Source: Flavobacterium amnicola (lineage in GTDB: Bacteria; Bacteroidota; Bacteroidia; Flavobacteriales; Flavobacteriaceae). Taken from it: a stretch of DNA of 64,000 nt. The notes beneath the pieces were generated by a model. It was given only the letters and a program-made list of their open reading frames with translations, had not been told where the DNA came from and ran no database searches. A program made the translations under genes and the position numbers. Positions 26,096 through 36,137 of this stretch are shown here, piece by piece. Positions within the stretch are counted from its first letter, which is position 1. Every line of letters begins with the position of its first letter. The stretch is taken from assembly GCF_004122165.1 (NCBI RefSeq), contig NZ_SBKO01000006.1, positions 1 to 64,000 of the forward strand, read 5' to 3'.

Positions 26096-27130
26096 ATGAA
26101 AAAGAAACTATTTTTATTAGGACTACTTTCAATTGCTTTTGTTAGCTGTAAAGCTCAAAATTCTGTTACAAGTATTTCAAGTGTAGGCAAAGAAGCTTCA
26201 GCTGAGGATTATATCAAAACAATCACACAAGAAGATTTAAAAAAACATTTATATGTAATTGCATCGGATGCAATGCAAGGCAGAAATACTGGTGAAGCCG
26301 GACAAAAAGAAGCAGGTAAGTACATCATTGAACAATACAAAACTGATGGTATTCCCTTCCCTAAAGGAGCAAAATCGTTTTACCAACCCATACCAGCATC
26401 CTTTTTCCAAAAAGCTTTTAGTCCAAAACTAGGCGATTCTGAAAACATTTGGGCATTTATTGAAGGTTCTGAAAAACCGGAAGAAATTGTGGTTGTTTCT
26501 GCACATTATGATCATGTGGGAATGAAAAATGGTGAAGTATATAATGGTGCCGATGATGATGGATCTGGAACAGTGGCATTAATTGAAATTGCACAAGCCT
26601 TCCAAAAAGCTAAAAATGAAGGAAAAGGACCGAAACGATCAATTTTGTTTCTACATGTAACTGGGGAAGAACATGGACTACATGGATCAAGATACTATTC
26701 TGAAAATCCTTTATTCCCATTAGTAAATACTGTTGCCGATGTTAACATTGACATGATTGGCCGCCGTGACGAACGTCATAAAGACAGCAATAATTATGTA
26801 TATGTGATTGGTTCCGATTATTTGTCTTCGGATTTATATGACCTTACCGAAAAAGCAAACAAAGATTTTGTCCAGCTGGATTTGGATTACAAATACAATG
26901 ATAAAAATGATCCGAATCGTTTTTACTACCGTTCTGACCATTATAATTTTGCAAAGCACAACATCCCTTCAGTTTTTTTATTTAATGGAACACACGAAGA
27001 CTATCACATGCCTACCGATGATCCTGAAAAAATTGAATATGATGCTTTAGCAAAAAGAGCCCAATTAGCTTTTGCCATTGCTTGGGATTTGGCCAATAGA
27101 GACAAACGACCAGTTGTAGATAAACTATAG
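26096..27130 (+). CDS. M28-family zinc aminopeptidase lipoprotein
   Basis: 344 aa. An SPII signal ends in FVSC, giving Cys19. M28 ligands are visible: His and Asp in SAHYDHVG and NGADDDGSG, the Glu-Glu pair in HVTGEEHGLHGS, the Asp of NIDMIGRRD and a final His in NGTHEDYH. Envelope-anchored peptidase, substrate unknown. A possible promoter TTG-N20-TACATTCG lies 18 nt upstream. A terminator shared with the tRNA follows. Confidence 0.9.
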   Translation: MKKKLFLLGLLSIAFVSCKAQNSVTSISSVGKEASAEDYIKTITQEDLKKHLYVIASDAMQGRNTGEAGQKEAGKYIIEQYKTDGIPFPKGAKSFYQPIPASFFQKAFSPKLGDSENIWAFIEGSEKPEEIVVVSAHYDHVGMKNGEVYNGADDDGSGTVALIEIAQAFQKAKNEGKGPKRSILFLHVTGEEHGLHGSRYYSENPLFPLVNTVADVNIDMIGRRDERHKDSNNYVYVIGSDYLSSDLYDLTEKANKDFVQLDLDYKYNDKNDPNRFYYRSDHYNFAKHNIPSVFLFNGTHEDYHMPTDDPEKIEYDALAKRAQLAFAIAWDLANRDKRPVVDKL

Positions 27131-27134
27131 AAAC

Positions 27135-27169
27135 AAAAAAAAGCGTTGAAAATATCAACGCTTTTTTTA
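27135..27169. terminator. Bidirectional terminator (M28 gene / tRNA-His)
   Basis: AAGCGTTGA / TCAACGCTT stem, five-base loop, A-run before and T7 after. Confidence 0.85.
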
Positions 27170-27179
27170 TTTGCTTAAG

Positions 27180-27254
<75 letters not shown>

Positions 27255-27352
27255 ATTTATTCGCTATACAAACTCCGTTTAGAATCTAAATTTCGTTTGC
27301 GAGTGCAAATATAGCGCAAAAGTTGAGTTTTGCAAAAGATTTTTTTACAAAA

Positions 27353-28069
27353 TTAAATTAAATCTCCTAAACTATTGACAGCCAAATATCTTTCTACCGT
27401 AAATCCTTCGGCATACTCCGTCCCAATTAGCCTCCCAAAGTCTTGCGCACGGTATTTCACACTGTCTAAAAAGTTTTTTGAAGTAATTGGTGTTTCAGGT
27501 TCATTCGTATTCGGGTTGTAAAATTGAGAATCATACGCCAGGATTGCCTGTATTTTTATATCCATAAAACCCGTAACATCGACCACAAAATCCGGTTCAA
27601 TGTTTTTCCACTGAATATAATGATAGACTAATTTTGGTCGCCAAGGTTGCTGTATTTTACCATCACAACTCGTTTCAATTTTTAACAAACCGGATAAAAA
27701 ACAAGCATCCGAAACCAATTTACTTCCTTTAGAATGGTCAATATGTCGGTCATCAATAGCGTTACACAATACGATTTCAGGTTGGTATTTTCGAATCATT
27801 CGAATGACTTCCAATTGATGCTTTTCATTATTTTTAAAAAAACCATCACGAAAATTTAAATTCTCACGAACCGAAATATTCAAAATTTCGGCAGCTTTAT
27901 TCGCTTCTGCATCACGAATTTCGGCAGTGCCGCGAGTTCCTAATTCTCCACGAGTTAAATCGATAATTCCTACTTTTTTACCGAGTGAAATTTCTTTGGC
28001 TATGGTAGCAGCGCAACCTAATTCTACATCATCAGGATGCGCGCCGAAGGCTAGTATATCTAATTTCAT
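27353..28069 (-). CDS. bshB1: Bacillithiol biosynthesis deacetylase BshB1
   Basis: 238 aa, PIG-L/LmbE deacetylase fold. Removes acetate from GlcNAc-malate in bacillithiol synthesis. Zinc motif AHPDDVELGC is at residues 10-19, with RGELGTRG and the second metal His in DDRHIDHSKGS. The BshB1 subgroup is the usual one in Bacteroidota. Its ATG overlaps the stop of the isochorismate synthase gene by one base. A YtxJ gene at 36614 supports bacillithiol use. Confidence 0.92.
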   Translation of the reverse strand: MKLDILAFGAHPDDVELGCAATIAKEISLGKKVGIIDLTRGELGTRGTAEIRDAEANKAAEILNISVRENLNFRDGFFKNNEKHQLEVIRMIRKYQPEIVLCNAIDDRHIDHSKGSKLVSDACFLSGLLKIETSCDGKIQQPWRPKLVYHYIQWKNIEPDFVVDVTGFMDIKIQAILAYDSQFYNPNTNEPETPITSKNFLDSVKYRAQDFGRLIGTEYAEGFTVERYLAVNSLGDLI

Positions 28070-29121
28070 TATAAAATTTGTTTCATTGTTTTGGCTTTAT
28101 TCACCGTTTCTTCCCATTCGTGTTCTGGATGACTATCTTTAGTTATTCCACAACCAATAAATAAATTGGCTCTATTATCTTCTATTTTCATACAACGCAA
28201 ATTCACATACAAATCGGTAGCAGTATCATTGGTGGCATAATCTAAATTGATTTCACCCAAAAACCCCGTATAAAATTCTCTATCATAGCCTTCGTTTTGT
28301 TCAATAAAGGCTTTAGCTAAATCTTTGGGCAAACCACAAACGGCGGGTGTGGGATGCAAAATATCAATTACATTTTTTAAATTACTATCTTGATTTAACA
28401 CCCCTTCAATATCAGTACGAAGGTGAAGTAAATTACCTGCTCTCGTTGTATAGGGTTCCGAAATTTGAACTTCTTTGGTTTCTTTTTTTAATTTATCGAT
28501 GATGAATTCGGTGACAAATTCTTGTTCTTTACGCTCTTTGCTTTTCCATAAAACTTCCTCATCCCCTTTAAATGCTTGCGTTCCTGCCAAAGCCATTGTT
28601 TGAAATTTGTATTCTTTGGCTTTAAACAATTGTTCTGGTGTAGCGCCCATCCACAAACCTATTTTAGGATGAAACCAGCAATAACAAAAAGCAGTCGTAT
28701 AATTATGAATCATTTTCTCAAAGGTAGTTTCCAAATCGAAGCCTTCAACTTCTACCGTTTCTTTTCTTGAAACCACAATTTTATTAAAAATACCTGCCTT
28801 AATCACTTCAATTCCTTTTGCTACAAGGGATTCAAATTTTTCTTTTTCTTCCAGTAATGTCTCGACTTGATGCGTTGTCTCCGTAGAACTTTCAAAATAA
28901 ATATTATTGAATTTTACTTCCGATTTATCGAAGGGAAAACAAATGGGAACACCAGAAAATGGAGCAAATACAAACCCTTTCTCTGTAAAATCTTCAGAAA
29001 AATACAAATGATCGTCTTTTTGAAAAATTCCGATTAACGTTTTCGAATTGGGTTTTCGATAAATAACAAACGGTAAATGCAGCTTTTGCTGAATTTTTAC
29101 CCTTTCAAAAATAGATTTCAT
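28069..29121 (-). CDS. Isochorismate synthase (chorismate-binding)
   Basis: 350 aa. C-terminal chorismate-binding enzyme core: KIVVSRKE, ATPEQLF, MALAGTQAFKGD, HPTPAVCGLPK and REFYTGFLGEI. The short N-terminal part and the thioesterase next door favour a menaquinone MenF role over a siderophore EntC role, since no other siderophore gene is near. It is between the thioesterase (4 nt) and bshB1 (overlap). Confidence 0.9.
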   Translation of the reverse strand: MKSIFERVKIQQKLHLPFVIYRKPNSKTLIGIFQKDDHLYFSEDFTEKGFVFAPFSGVPICFPFDKSEVKFNNIYFESSTETTHQVETLLEEKEKFESLVAKGIEVIKAGIFNKIVVSRKETVEVEGFDLETTFEKMIHNYTTAFCYCWFHPKIGLWMGATPEQLFKAKEYKFQTMALAGTQAFKGDEEVLWKSKERKEQEFVTEFIIDKLKKETKEVQISEPYTTRAGNLLHLRTDIEGVLNQDSNLKNVIDILHPTPAVCGLPKDLAKAFIEQNEGYDREFYTGFLGEINLDYATNDTATDLYVNLRCMKIEDNRANLFIGCGITKDSHPEHEWEETVNKAKTMKQIL

Positions 29122-29125
29122 TGTT

Positions 29126-29548
29126 TTAACGTTTAGGTAAAACCATATTTGACAGTTTACAAAGCGAAATCAAATTATTTTGTTCATCTACAATTCTTAT
29201 TTCCCATAGATGAATAGAACGTCCTTTATGAATTATTTTGGCAGTTGCCGTAACCAATCCTTCTCGTTTACTTTTTAAATGATTGGCAGAAATCTCGATA
29301 CCACGAACTTCTTGTTTTTCAGTATTTATAAACATAATGGAAGCTGCACTTCCCACACTCTCGGCGAGAGCCACCGTTGCCCCTCCATGCAATAAACCCA
29401 TAGGTTGATGAACATCTGGTGTAACGGGCATTGTAGCAACTAGGAAATCTTCCCCGGCATCCGTAAATTTTATATTTAAGGTTTGCATCAAAGTATTTTG
29501 ACACATTTTATTGCAAATACGAATAACTTCTTCTTTATTAAAGTTCAT
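29126..29548 (-). CDS. PaaI-type hotdog thioesterase (possible DHNA-CoA hydrolase)
   Basis: 140 aa. Hotdog-fold signature: HQPMGLLHGGATVALAESVGSAAS with the catalytic Glu, and GIEISANHLKSKREG. Position next to isochorismate synthase suggests the 1,4-dihydroxy-2-naphthoyl-CoA hydrolase step of menaquinone synthesis, but this is inference from context. It heads the three-gene unit, with a -7 box 18 nt upstream. Confidence 0.85.
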   Translation of the reverse strand: MNFNKEEVIRICNKMCQNTLMQTLNIKFTDAGEDFLVATMPVTPDVHQPMGLLHGGATVALAESVGSAASIMFINTEKQEVRGIEISANHLKSKREGLVTATAKIIHKGRSIHLWEIRIVDEQNNLISLCKLSNMVLPKR

Positions 29549-29566
29549 GTTTTAGGATTAGTGACT

Positions 29567-29574
29567 CAAATTTA
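29567..29574 (-). promoter_or_regulatory. -7 box for thioesterase-menF-bshB1
   Basis: Minus-strand TAAATTTG fits TAnnTTTG, 18 nt before ATG 29548. Confidence 0.5.
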
Positions 29575-29669
29575 CGAAAAATAGGATTAAAATTCGAGAT
29601 AGCAGAATAAAAAACAATTTCATTCGTTTATAGTTTTTCACTATTTTTATCCGAAATAAATCAAAAACA

Positions 29670-31211
29670 ATGCGCATTTACTTTTCCTTAATTATAATTA
29701 TTTTAACAACATTAACTTCTTGTAGAAAAGATTTCGACACGGTACCCAGTACTGGAAATCTTCAGTTTTCAAAAACAACGGTGTATTTAGACACTGTTTT
29801 TACAGGAATTGCCTCAAGTACTTATATGTTGAAAGTCTATAACAGAAGTGATAAAGACATTTCCATCCCAAGTATTGCTTTGGGAAAAGGAGCAAGTTCC
29901 AAATACCGATTAATGGTAGATGGAAGATCGGACAATAATGGTAAATTATTCACCAATGTTGAGCTTTTAGCCAAAGACAGTATGTTTGTCTTTATTGAAC
30001 AAACGGCCGACATTATTGATGCCAATCCAACCGATTTGTTATACACTGATGAAATTTTATTCGACTCAGGTGCTTACCAACAAAAAGTCAATTTGGTGAC
30101 ATTGATTCAAGATGCCATCTTTTTATATCCTGATAGAACGCCAATAAGCGGTGGCGGATACAGCTATGAAAACCTACAATTAGATGATACTGATCCTGAA
30201 AGTAAAATTTATGGATTTGAACTTTCTGGAGGCGAATTGCATTTTACAAAAGACAAGCCTTATGTCATTTATGGCTATGCAGGAGTCAAATCGGGGGATG
30301 TACTTACCATTGACCCTGGCGCTCGTGTTCATTTTCATGATCAATCGGGGATTTTTGTAAAAAATGGCGGAAGTATTCAAGTCAATGGAACTATTTCTAC
30401 TACCGAATCTTTAGAAAACGAAGTGATTTTTGAGGGCGACCGACTGGAACCTAGCTTTTCAGAAACTCCAGGGCAATGGGGAATTATCTATTTGGCAGAA
30501 GGAAGTACTAATAACGCATTCAACCACGCCACCATCAAAAATGCTACCGTTGGAATATTTGTAGATAATCAAGATGCGACAACTGTTCAAATTAAAAATA
30601 CTCAAATTTACAATGCTTCCAATTACGGAATCATTGCTCGAAAAGGAAAAATAAACGGTGAAAATATTGTAATCAACAAATGTGGTCAATCGAGCTTGGC
30701 CTGTATTTTAGGTGGAAGTTATGATTTTACGCATTGTACTTTTGCCAATTATTGGTCAGGTTCCCGACAAAGTCCAGCGGTTTATTTAGACAATACCTAT
30801 AAACAAGGTGATGCTTTATTTGTTTCGCCTTTGGTACAAGCTAATTTTACCAACTGTATTATTTATGGATTAGGCAACATTGAATTGGGTTTAAAAAGAG
30901 ATTCTGACACCTCAATTGCCTTTAATTATAACATCAATCATTGCTTGATCAAATTTTATGATCCTAGCGGCCAATTGAACACCAATCCGCTGTACACTCC
31001 ATTTTTGAATGACAACAGCAATTTGATTGCGACCAATATCAATTCGAGAGATCCAAAGTTTAAAAATTCAGTTAAAAACAACTTAAGAATTGGTTTAACT
31101 TCTGCGGCTAAAGCTAAAGGAGATCCCGCGTTTATCATTGCACAAGATGCTGATGGCAAAACCAGAACCTCTCCCCCTGATTTAGGTGCTTATGAACATT
31201 TGAATGAATAA
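29670..31211 (+). CDS. Beta-helix surface lipoprotein
   Basis: 513 aa. The SPII signal ends TLTSC (Cys17). Residues about 30-150 form a beta-rich N-terminal domain; about 200-430 show parallel beta-helix periodicity (GGSIQVNGTISTTESLENEVIFEG type rungs, then GIIARKGKINGENIVI). The C-terminus ends DLGAYEHLN, a phrase common at the end of such right-handed helix proteins. Likely outer-membrane surface protein, ligand unknown. It ends at a strong terminator. Confidence 0.8.
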   Translation: MRIYFSLIIIILTTLTSCRKDFDTVPSTGNLQFSKTTVYLDTVFTGIASSTYMLKVYNRSDKDISIPSIALGKGASSKYRLMVDGRSDNNGKLFTNVELLAKDSMFVFIEQTADIIDANPTDLLYTDEILFDSGAYQQKVNLVTLIQDAIFLYPDRTPISGGGYSYENLQLDDTDPESKIYGFELSGGELHFTKDKPYVIYGYAGVKSGDVLTIDPGARVHFHDQSGIFVKNGGSIQVNGTISTTESLENEVIFEGDRLEPSFSETPGQWGIIYLAEGSTNNAFNHATIKNATVGIFVDNQDATTVQIKNTQIYNASNYGIIARKGKINGENIVINKCGQSSLACILGGSYDFTHCTFANYWSGSRQSPAVYLDNTYKQGDALFVSPLVQANFTNCIIYGLGNIELGLKRDSDTSIAFNYNINHCLIKFYDPSGQLNTNPLYTPFLNDNSNLIATNINSRDPKFKNSVKNNLRIGLTSAAKAKGDPAFIIAQDADGKTRTSPPDLGAYEHLNE

Positions 31212-31246
31212 AAAAAATCCCGAGCAATAACTCGGGATTTTTTATT
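31211..31246. terminator. Bidirectional terminator
   Basis: AAATCCCGAG / CTCGGGATTT stem with a CAATAA loop and flanking A/T runs, between the beta-helix gene and glyA. Confidence 0.85.
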
Positions 31247-31263
31247 TATAAATGAAGTTTGTT

Positions 31264-32538
31264 TTAAAATACAAACATGGCTCTTTCGCTCATCATTTCG
31301 TTTACCTCATCGGCAACTTGTTCCAAAATTTCTTCGTTGGTATGATTCATTAACACTCTGTCGATAAAATCAACCACCGTTTCCATATCACTTTCTACCA
31401 AACCACGAGTAGTAATAGCAGGAGTTCCCACACGAATTCCCGAAGTCACAAATGGCGATTTGTCATCAAAAGGAACCATATTTTTATTTACCGTAATTTC
31501 AGCCTTCACTAATGCGTTTTCTGCTTCTTTTCCAGAGATATTTTTATTGCGTAAGTCAATCAACATCATGTGATTGTCTGTTCCACCTGAAATGATATTG
31601 TAGCCTCTTTTTACAAAAGCTTCTGCCATTGCCTGTGCATTTTTTTGCACTTGTACGGCATAACGAAAAAACTCGTCTGACAAACACTCTCCAAAGGCTA
31701 CAGCTTTGGCCGCAATAATATGCATTAATGGTCCACCTTGATTCCCTGGAAAAACCGACATGTCCAATACATGACTCATCATTCTGATTTCGCCTTTTGG
31801 AGTGGTTAATCCCCATGGATTTTCAAAATCTTTACCCATCATAATCATACCACCACGAGGACCACGCAATGTTTTGTGAGTAGTTGTGGTTACAATATGA
31901 CAATGTGGAATTGGGTCATTCATCAATCCTTTGGCAATTAAGCCAGCAGGATGCGAAATATCGGCGATTAAAAGCGCGCCAACTGAATCGGCGATTTTAC
32001 GAAAACGCTCAAAATCCATATCACGAGAATACGCTGATGCTCCTGCAATAATTAATTTCGGCTGTTCTTTAGTCGCTATTTCTTGAATTTTATCATAATT
32101 TAAAACACCTGTTTCGGCATCCACTCCATAAAATACTGGATTGTATAATTTTCCTGAAAAATTAACTGGAGAACCATGAGTCAAGTGACCTCCATGAGAC
32201 AAATCGAATCCTAAAATTTTATCACCTGGCTTTAAACATGCAGCAAAAACAGCTGTATTGGCCTGAGAACCAGAGTGCGGTTGCACGTTCACATAGTCGG
32301 CACCAAAAAGTGCTTTTGCTCTATCAATAGCAATTTGTTCTACAACATCAACCACTTCACAACCTCCATAGTATCGTTTACCGGGATAGCCTTCCGCATA
32401 TTTATTAGTTAAGCAAGAACCGGCTGCTTCCATTACCTGATCACTTACAAAGTTCTCAGAAGCAATCAGTTCAATACCATGAATCTGTCTGTCTTGTTCG
32501 TCAAGAATTAAGTCAAAAATTTGTTCGTCGCGTTGCAT
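31264..32538 (-). CDS. glyA: Serine hydroxymethyltransferase
   Basis: PLP enzyme interconverting serine and glycine and supplying methylene-THF. 424 aa. The PLP lysine is in [14 protein letters not shown] near residue 225. Conserved [26 protein letters not shown] and [11 protein letters not shown] are present. It is divergent from fahA, and each gene has its own -7 box. Confidence 0.97.
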   Translation of the reverse strand: MQRDEQIFDLILDEQDRQIHGIELIASENFVSDQVMEAAGSCLTNKYAEGYPGKRYYGGCEVVDVVEQIAIDRAKALFGADYVNVQPHSGSQANTAVFAACLKPGDKILGFDLSHGGHLTHGSPVNFSGKLYNPVFYGVDAETGVLNYDKIQEIATKEQPKLIIAGASAYSRDMDFERFRKIADSVGALLIADISHPAGLIAKGLMNDPIPHCHIVTTTTHKTLRGPRGGMIMMGKDFENPWGLTTPKGEIRMMSHVLDMSVFPGNQGGPLMHIIAAKAVAFGECLSDEFFRYAVQVQKNAQAMAEAFVKRGYNIISGGTDNHMMLIDLRNKNISGKEAENALVKAEITVNKNMVPFDDKSPFVTSGIRVGTPAITTRGLVESDMETVVDFIDRVLMNHTNEEILEQVADEVNEMMSERAMFVF

Positions 32539-32564
32539 TTCTTATAAATTTGTTAAATCGTGTT

Positions 32565-32572
32565 CAAAAATA
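32565..32572 (-). promoter_or_regulatory. -7 box for glyA
   Basis: Minus-strand TATTTTTG fits TAnnTTTG, 26 nt before the glyA ATG. Confidence 0.5.
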
Positions 32573-32604
32573 CGAAAAGTGTTTGGTATAATCCCAATAG
32601 AAAC

Positions 32605-32612
32605 TATATTTG
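32605..32612 (+). promoter_or_regulatory. -33/-7 promoter for fahA
   Basis: TATATTTG at 32605 with TTTG ending at 32585, a spacing of TTG-N19-TATATTTG. This is one of the best matches to the Bacteroidota consensus in the window; the ATG is 38 nt downstream. Confidence 0.6.
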
Positions 32613-32650
32613 AACTATCAAATTAATGATTTATCACAAAAAAATATATT

Positions 32651-33937
32651 ATGCCTATAACAGCTAACAATCCTGACAGAAAATCGTGGTTAGAGATTTC
32701 TCAAAATAGCGATTTCCCTATACAAAACATTCCTTTTGGAGTTTTTTTAACCAAAGAAAATGTAGTAACGGTTGGATCTCGCATAGGTGATTTTGCGATT
32801 GATTTAGGTGCTTTGCAACAATTGGGGTATTTCGACGGAATCGAATTAACCGACGATGTTTTCATGCAAGACACTTTAAATGATTTCATTTCCGATGGAA
32901 AAAAAACTTGGCGATTGGTTCGTAATCGCATTGCCGATATTTTTGATGCCGAAAATGCCAAACTACGAGATAACAAAAGCCATCGAGATGTTGTCATTTT
33001 TAAAATGGAAGACGTAGAAATGCAACTTCCCGTATTTATTGGTGATTATACTGATTTTTATTCTAGTAGAGAGCATGCCACAAACGTTGGTAAAATGTTT
33101 CGCGATCCTGCGAACGCTTTATTACCCAACTGGTTACATATCCCTGTAGGCTATCATGGAAGAAGTTCAACCATTGTTCCTTCAGGAATTCCAGTGCACC
33201 GACCAATGGGACAAACCCTTCCAAATGGAGAAACGCAACCTGTTTTCGGTCCTTCTCGTTTAGTTGATTTTGAATTAGAAACCGCCTTTATCACTACCGA
33301 TGCTAATGTAATGGGAGAAAATATTCCTATTGAAGCAGCCGAAGAATATATTTTCGGAATGGTATTGTTAAACGATTGGAGTGCCCGTGATATTCAAAAA
33401 TGGGAATATGTTCCTCTAGGACCATTCTTAGCCAAAAACTTTGCTTCTTCTATTTCACCTTGGATTGTAACCATGGATGCTTTAGAGCCTTTCCGTTGTG
33501 CGTCTCCAAAACAAGATGATCCAAAACCACTTCCTTACTTACAACAAAAAGGAGATCATGCCTTCGATATTAATTTAGAAGTTGCGATTGCACCTGAAAA
33601 TGTAGAAGAAAGTATCGTTTCAAAATCCAATTTAAAATACATGTATTGGACTATGAGTCAGCAATTAGCACATCATACTATAAATGGTTGTCGTATTAAT
33701 TCTGGAGATATGATGGGTTCTGGAACCATTTCTGGAGCAACTGAAGATTCTTTTGGGTCGATGCTTGAATTGACTTGGGGCGGACAAAAACCAATTACAA
33801 TGAAAGATGGTTCAGAACGTAAATTCATCAATGATGGGGATACTGTTATTATTAGAGGATTTTGTCAAAACAAAGACATTAGAATTGGTTTTGGAGAAGT
33901 TTCCAGCAAACTGTTACCTCCTATTCCAACTAAATAA
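32651..33937 (+). CDS. fahA: Fumarylacetoacetase
   Basis: Last step of tyrosine catabolism, cleaving fumarylacetoacetate to fumarate and acetoacetate. 428 aa, normal length. Visible motifs: IGDYTDFYSSREHATNVG (metal Asp and catalytic His), PVGYHGRSSTIV, GPSRLVDFELETAF, and LLNDWSARDIQKWEY. No other tyrosine-degradation gene is adjacent. A terminator follows. Confidence 0.95.
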   Translation: MPITANNPDRKSWLEISQNSDFPIQNIPFGVFLTKENVVTVGSRIGDFAIDLGALQQLGYFDGIELTDDVFMQDTLNDFISDGKKTWRLVRNRIADIFDAENAKLRDNKSHRDVVIFKMEDVEMQLPVFIGDYTDFYSSREHATNVGKMFRDPANALLPNWLHIPVGYHGRSSTIVPSGIPVHRPMGQTLPNGETQPVFGPSRLVDFELETAFITTDANVMGENIPIEAAEEYIFGMVLLNDWSARDIQKWEYVPLGPFLAKNFASSISPWIVTMDALEPFRCASPKQDDPKPLPYLQQKGDHAFDINLEVAIAPENVEESIVSKSNLKYMYWTMSQQLAHHTINGCRINSGDMMGSGTISGATEDSFGSMLELTWGGQKPITMKDGSERKFINDGDTVIIRGFCQNKDIRIGFGEVSSKLLPPIPTK

Positions 33938-33965
33938 ATAACATTACATTTTTGTTAACATACTA

Positions 33966-34001
33966 ATAAGAGCAATTGAATTAAATTGCTCTTATTTTTT
34001 A
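33966..34001 (+). terminator. Terminator after fahA
   Basis: AAGAGCAATT / AATTGCTCTT stem, loop GAATTA, T-rich tail. It overlaps an upstream in-frame start of the next gene, supporting ATG 34010 for that gene. Confidence 0.75.
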
Positions 34002-34009
34002 TATATAAT

Positions 34010-34870
34010 ATGAAACATTATTTTCTTTTATTATTCGGAACAATTACTCTTTCTACTTTTGCACAAAAACCTTGCGAATCGAATCCAAAATATAATGAAT
34101 TCGATTTTTGGATTGGCGACTGGGAGGTCTATGGTAAAAAAGGGTTAGCGGGACATTCTAAAATTACAAAAATATTAAACAACTGTATTGTTTTAGAGGA
34201 ATGGACATCCGCGAATGCACAACAAGGATTGTATTTTTCAGGTAAAAGCTACAACACGTACAATGCCGCAACCGAACAATGGCAACAAACGTGGGTGGAC
34301 AATGCAGGAGGTACAACCGAATACCTGACGGGGAAATTTGAAAACAATGCCATGCAGTTTTTAAGCAGACCATTCAAAAACAATAATAATGGAATAAGCA
34401 TCAGACGTCTTACTTTTTACAAATTAGAAAACGGATTTGTGCGTCAATTTGGAGAGATTTCGAATGATGATGGAAAAACTTTTACACCGGAATTTGATTT
34501 AGAATACAGAAACAAATCCACTACGATTGAAGCCGAAATTCAATCCATTTTAAAAGATATGGAAATGGCTTACAATGAAGGTAAATTTGAATCAATAACT
34601 GGTTTCTATTCCCAAAAAGGAAAGGTGATTGGAAGTAACACTGAAATTTCAGGAGAAGAGGCACTCAAAAAATACTGGAAATCATTCGAAAACCTTGGAG
34701 GTACCTGGAAACTAAGTACTACTTCTATTGAAAAAATAGACACTGTTATTTGGCAAAAAGGAACTTCTGAAATAAAAGACAAACAAAATAGAATCCACAA
34801 AGTAAGTTTTACACTGGTTTTTACAAAGGAAGATAATCAGTGGAAAATTCTTCAAGATAGTTATTGGTAA
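34010..34870 (+). CDS. Secreted lipocalin-like/NTF2-like fusion protein
   Basis: 286 aa from ATG 34010. Signal peptide MKHYFLLLFGTITLSTFAQ. Residues about 25-170 resemble DUF1579-type beta-barrel proteins (FDFWIGDWEVYG, NCIVLEEWTS, WQQTWVDNAGG). Residues about 175-286 resemble an NTF2/SnoaL-like (DUF4440) domain (IQSILKDMEMAYNEGKFESI, ending WKILQDSYW). Two small-ligand pockets in one secreted protein; function unknown. Confidence 0.75.
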   Translation: MKHYFLLLFGTITLSTFAQKPCESNPKYNEFDFWIGDWEVYGKKGLAGHSKITKILNNCIVLEEWTSANAQQGLYFSGKSYNTYNAATEQWQQTWVDNAGGTTEYLTGKFENNAMQFLSRPFKNNNNGISIRRLTFYKLENGFVRQFGEISNDDGKTFTPEFDLEYRNKSTTIEAEIQSILKDMEMAYNEGKFESITGFYSQKGKVIGSNTEISGEEALKKYWKSFENLGGTWKLSTTSIEKIDTVIWQKGTSEIKDKQNRIHKVSFTLVFTKEDNQWKILQDSYW

Positions 34871-34926
34871 AATGAAACTATAAAGTAATTCCTATTTTGG
34901 CTTACTTTTTGTATTTTCGAATTACA

Positions 34927-34934
34927 TATATTTG
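34927..34934 (+). promoter_or_regulatory. -7 box for lipoprotein 34950
   Basis: TATATTTG fits TAnnTTTG and ends 15 nt before ATG 34950. The longer in-frame start at 34932 falls within the box and is rejected. Confidence 0.5.
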
Positions 34935-34949
34935 CCAAAATTCAAGATT

Positions 34950-36137
34950 ATGAAGAAAATTACTTCTCTACTATTACTTGTAGCTTTTTTAATCAGTTGT
35001 AGCGGTGTGAAAAGAACACAATCAATGCTTAGCGACGGTAATTATGATGGTGCTATTAATCGTTCCATTGAAAACCTAAAAACCAATAAAAATTCCAAAG
35101 GAAAACAAGATTATGTCTATCTTCTTGAAGAAGCTTTTGCCAAAGTAAAACAAAGAGATTTAGACGATATTGCCATGCGTCAAAAAGACGGCAGTGCTTC
35201 ACATCTGGAAAAAATTTATACGCTTTACCTGCAATTACAAAATCGTCAAGAACGCATCCGACCGTTATTGCCCTTATCTTTATTAAAAGAAGGACGAAAT
35301 GCCATTTTCCCTTTTGATGATTATTCAGACGAAATTATAGCGACCAAATCTAAATTATCTGCCTATTTATATGATAATGCTAAAAAATTAATGAAAAACA
35401 ACGATAAGTTTAACTATCGTGAAGCTTATGATGATTTTGGGTATTTGGAAGAAATCAATCCCAACTACAAAGATGCCAAGCAATTAATGAACGAATGCCT
35501 ATTTAAAGGAACCGATTATGTTCACGTGTATACCAAAAACGAAACCAATATGGTGATACCAACTCGTTTGCAAAGTGATCTTTTAGATTTTAGCACCTTC
35601 GGATTAAATGACAAATGGACGGTTTATCACAGTAATCGCCAAAAAGATATAAAATATGATTTTGCAATGTTGGTAAATTTCAGAAATATCAACATTTCAC
35701 CAGAACAAATAAAAGAACGTGAATTTACCAAAGAAAAGCAAATTGCAGACGGTAAAAAACCATTATTAGACGCTAACGGAAACCAAGTAAAAGATGATAA
35801 AGGAAATGTAGTAATGGTCGACAACATGAAAACCGTTCGCGCTACCATTTACGAATTCAAACAATTTAAATCCTGTCAAGTGACCGCTAAAATTGATTAT
35901 ATTGATTTTAGAAGTAATCAGTTAATAGACACTTTCCCTTTATCGAGCGAGTATGTTTTCGAATATATTTATGCTAACTACAACGGGGATAAAAATGCCT
36001 GTGATAATGATTATTTGCAGTATTTTGGTCGACGTGCGACTCCTTTCCCATCCAATGAACAAATGGTGTATGATAGCGGAGAAGATTTGAAAGCCAAATT
36101 AAAGAACATTATTACCCGAAATAAATTTAGAAAATAA
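34950..36137 (+). CDS. Conserved lipoprotein, unknown function
   Basis: 395 aa. The SPII signal ends LISC (Cys17). The N-terminal 120 residues are helical and TPR-like (MLSDGNYDGAINRSIENL, YVYLLEEAFAKVKQRD). The C-terminal part is beta-rich and contains a Gly/Asp/Lys-rich loop (LLDANGNQVKDDKGNVV). No domain is recognised with certainty. Its own -7 box and a strong terminator make it monocistronic. Confidence 0.75.
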   Translation: MKKITSLLLLVAFLISCSGVKRTQSMLSDGNYDGAINRSIENLKTNKNSKGKQDYVYLLEEAFAKVKQRDLDDIAMRQKDGSASHLEKIYTLYLQLQNRQERIRPLLPLSLLKEGRNAIFPFDDYSDEIIATKSKLSAYLYDNAKKLMKNNDKFNYREAYDDFGYLEEINPNYKDAKQLMNECLFKGTDYVHVYTKNETNMVIPTRLQSDLLDFSTFGLNDKWTVYHSNRQKDIKYDFAMLVNFRNINISPEQIKEREFTKEKQIADGKKPLLDANGNQVKDDKGNVVMVDNMKTVRATIYEFKQFKSCQVTAKIDYIDFRSNQLIDTFPLSSEYVFEYIYANYNGDKNACDNDYLQYFGRRATPFPSNEQMVYDSGEDLKAKLKNIITRNKFRK

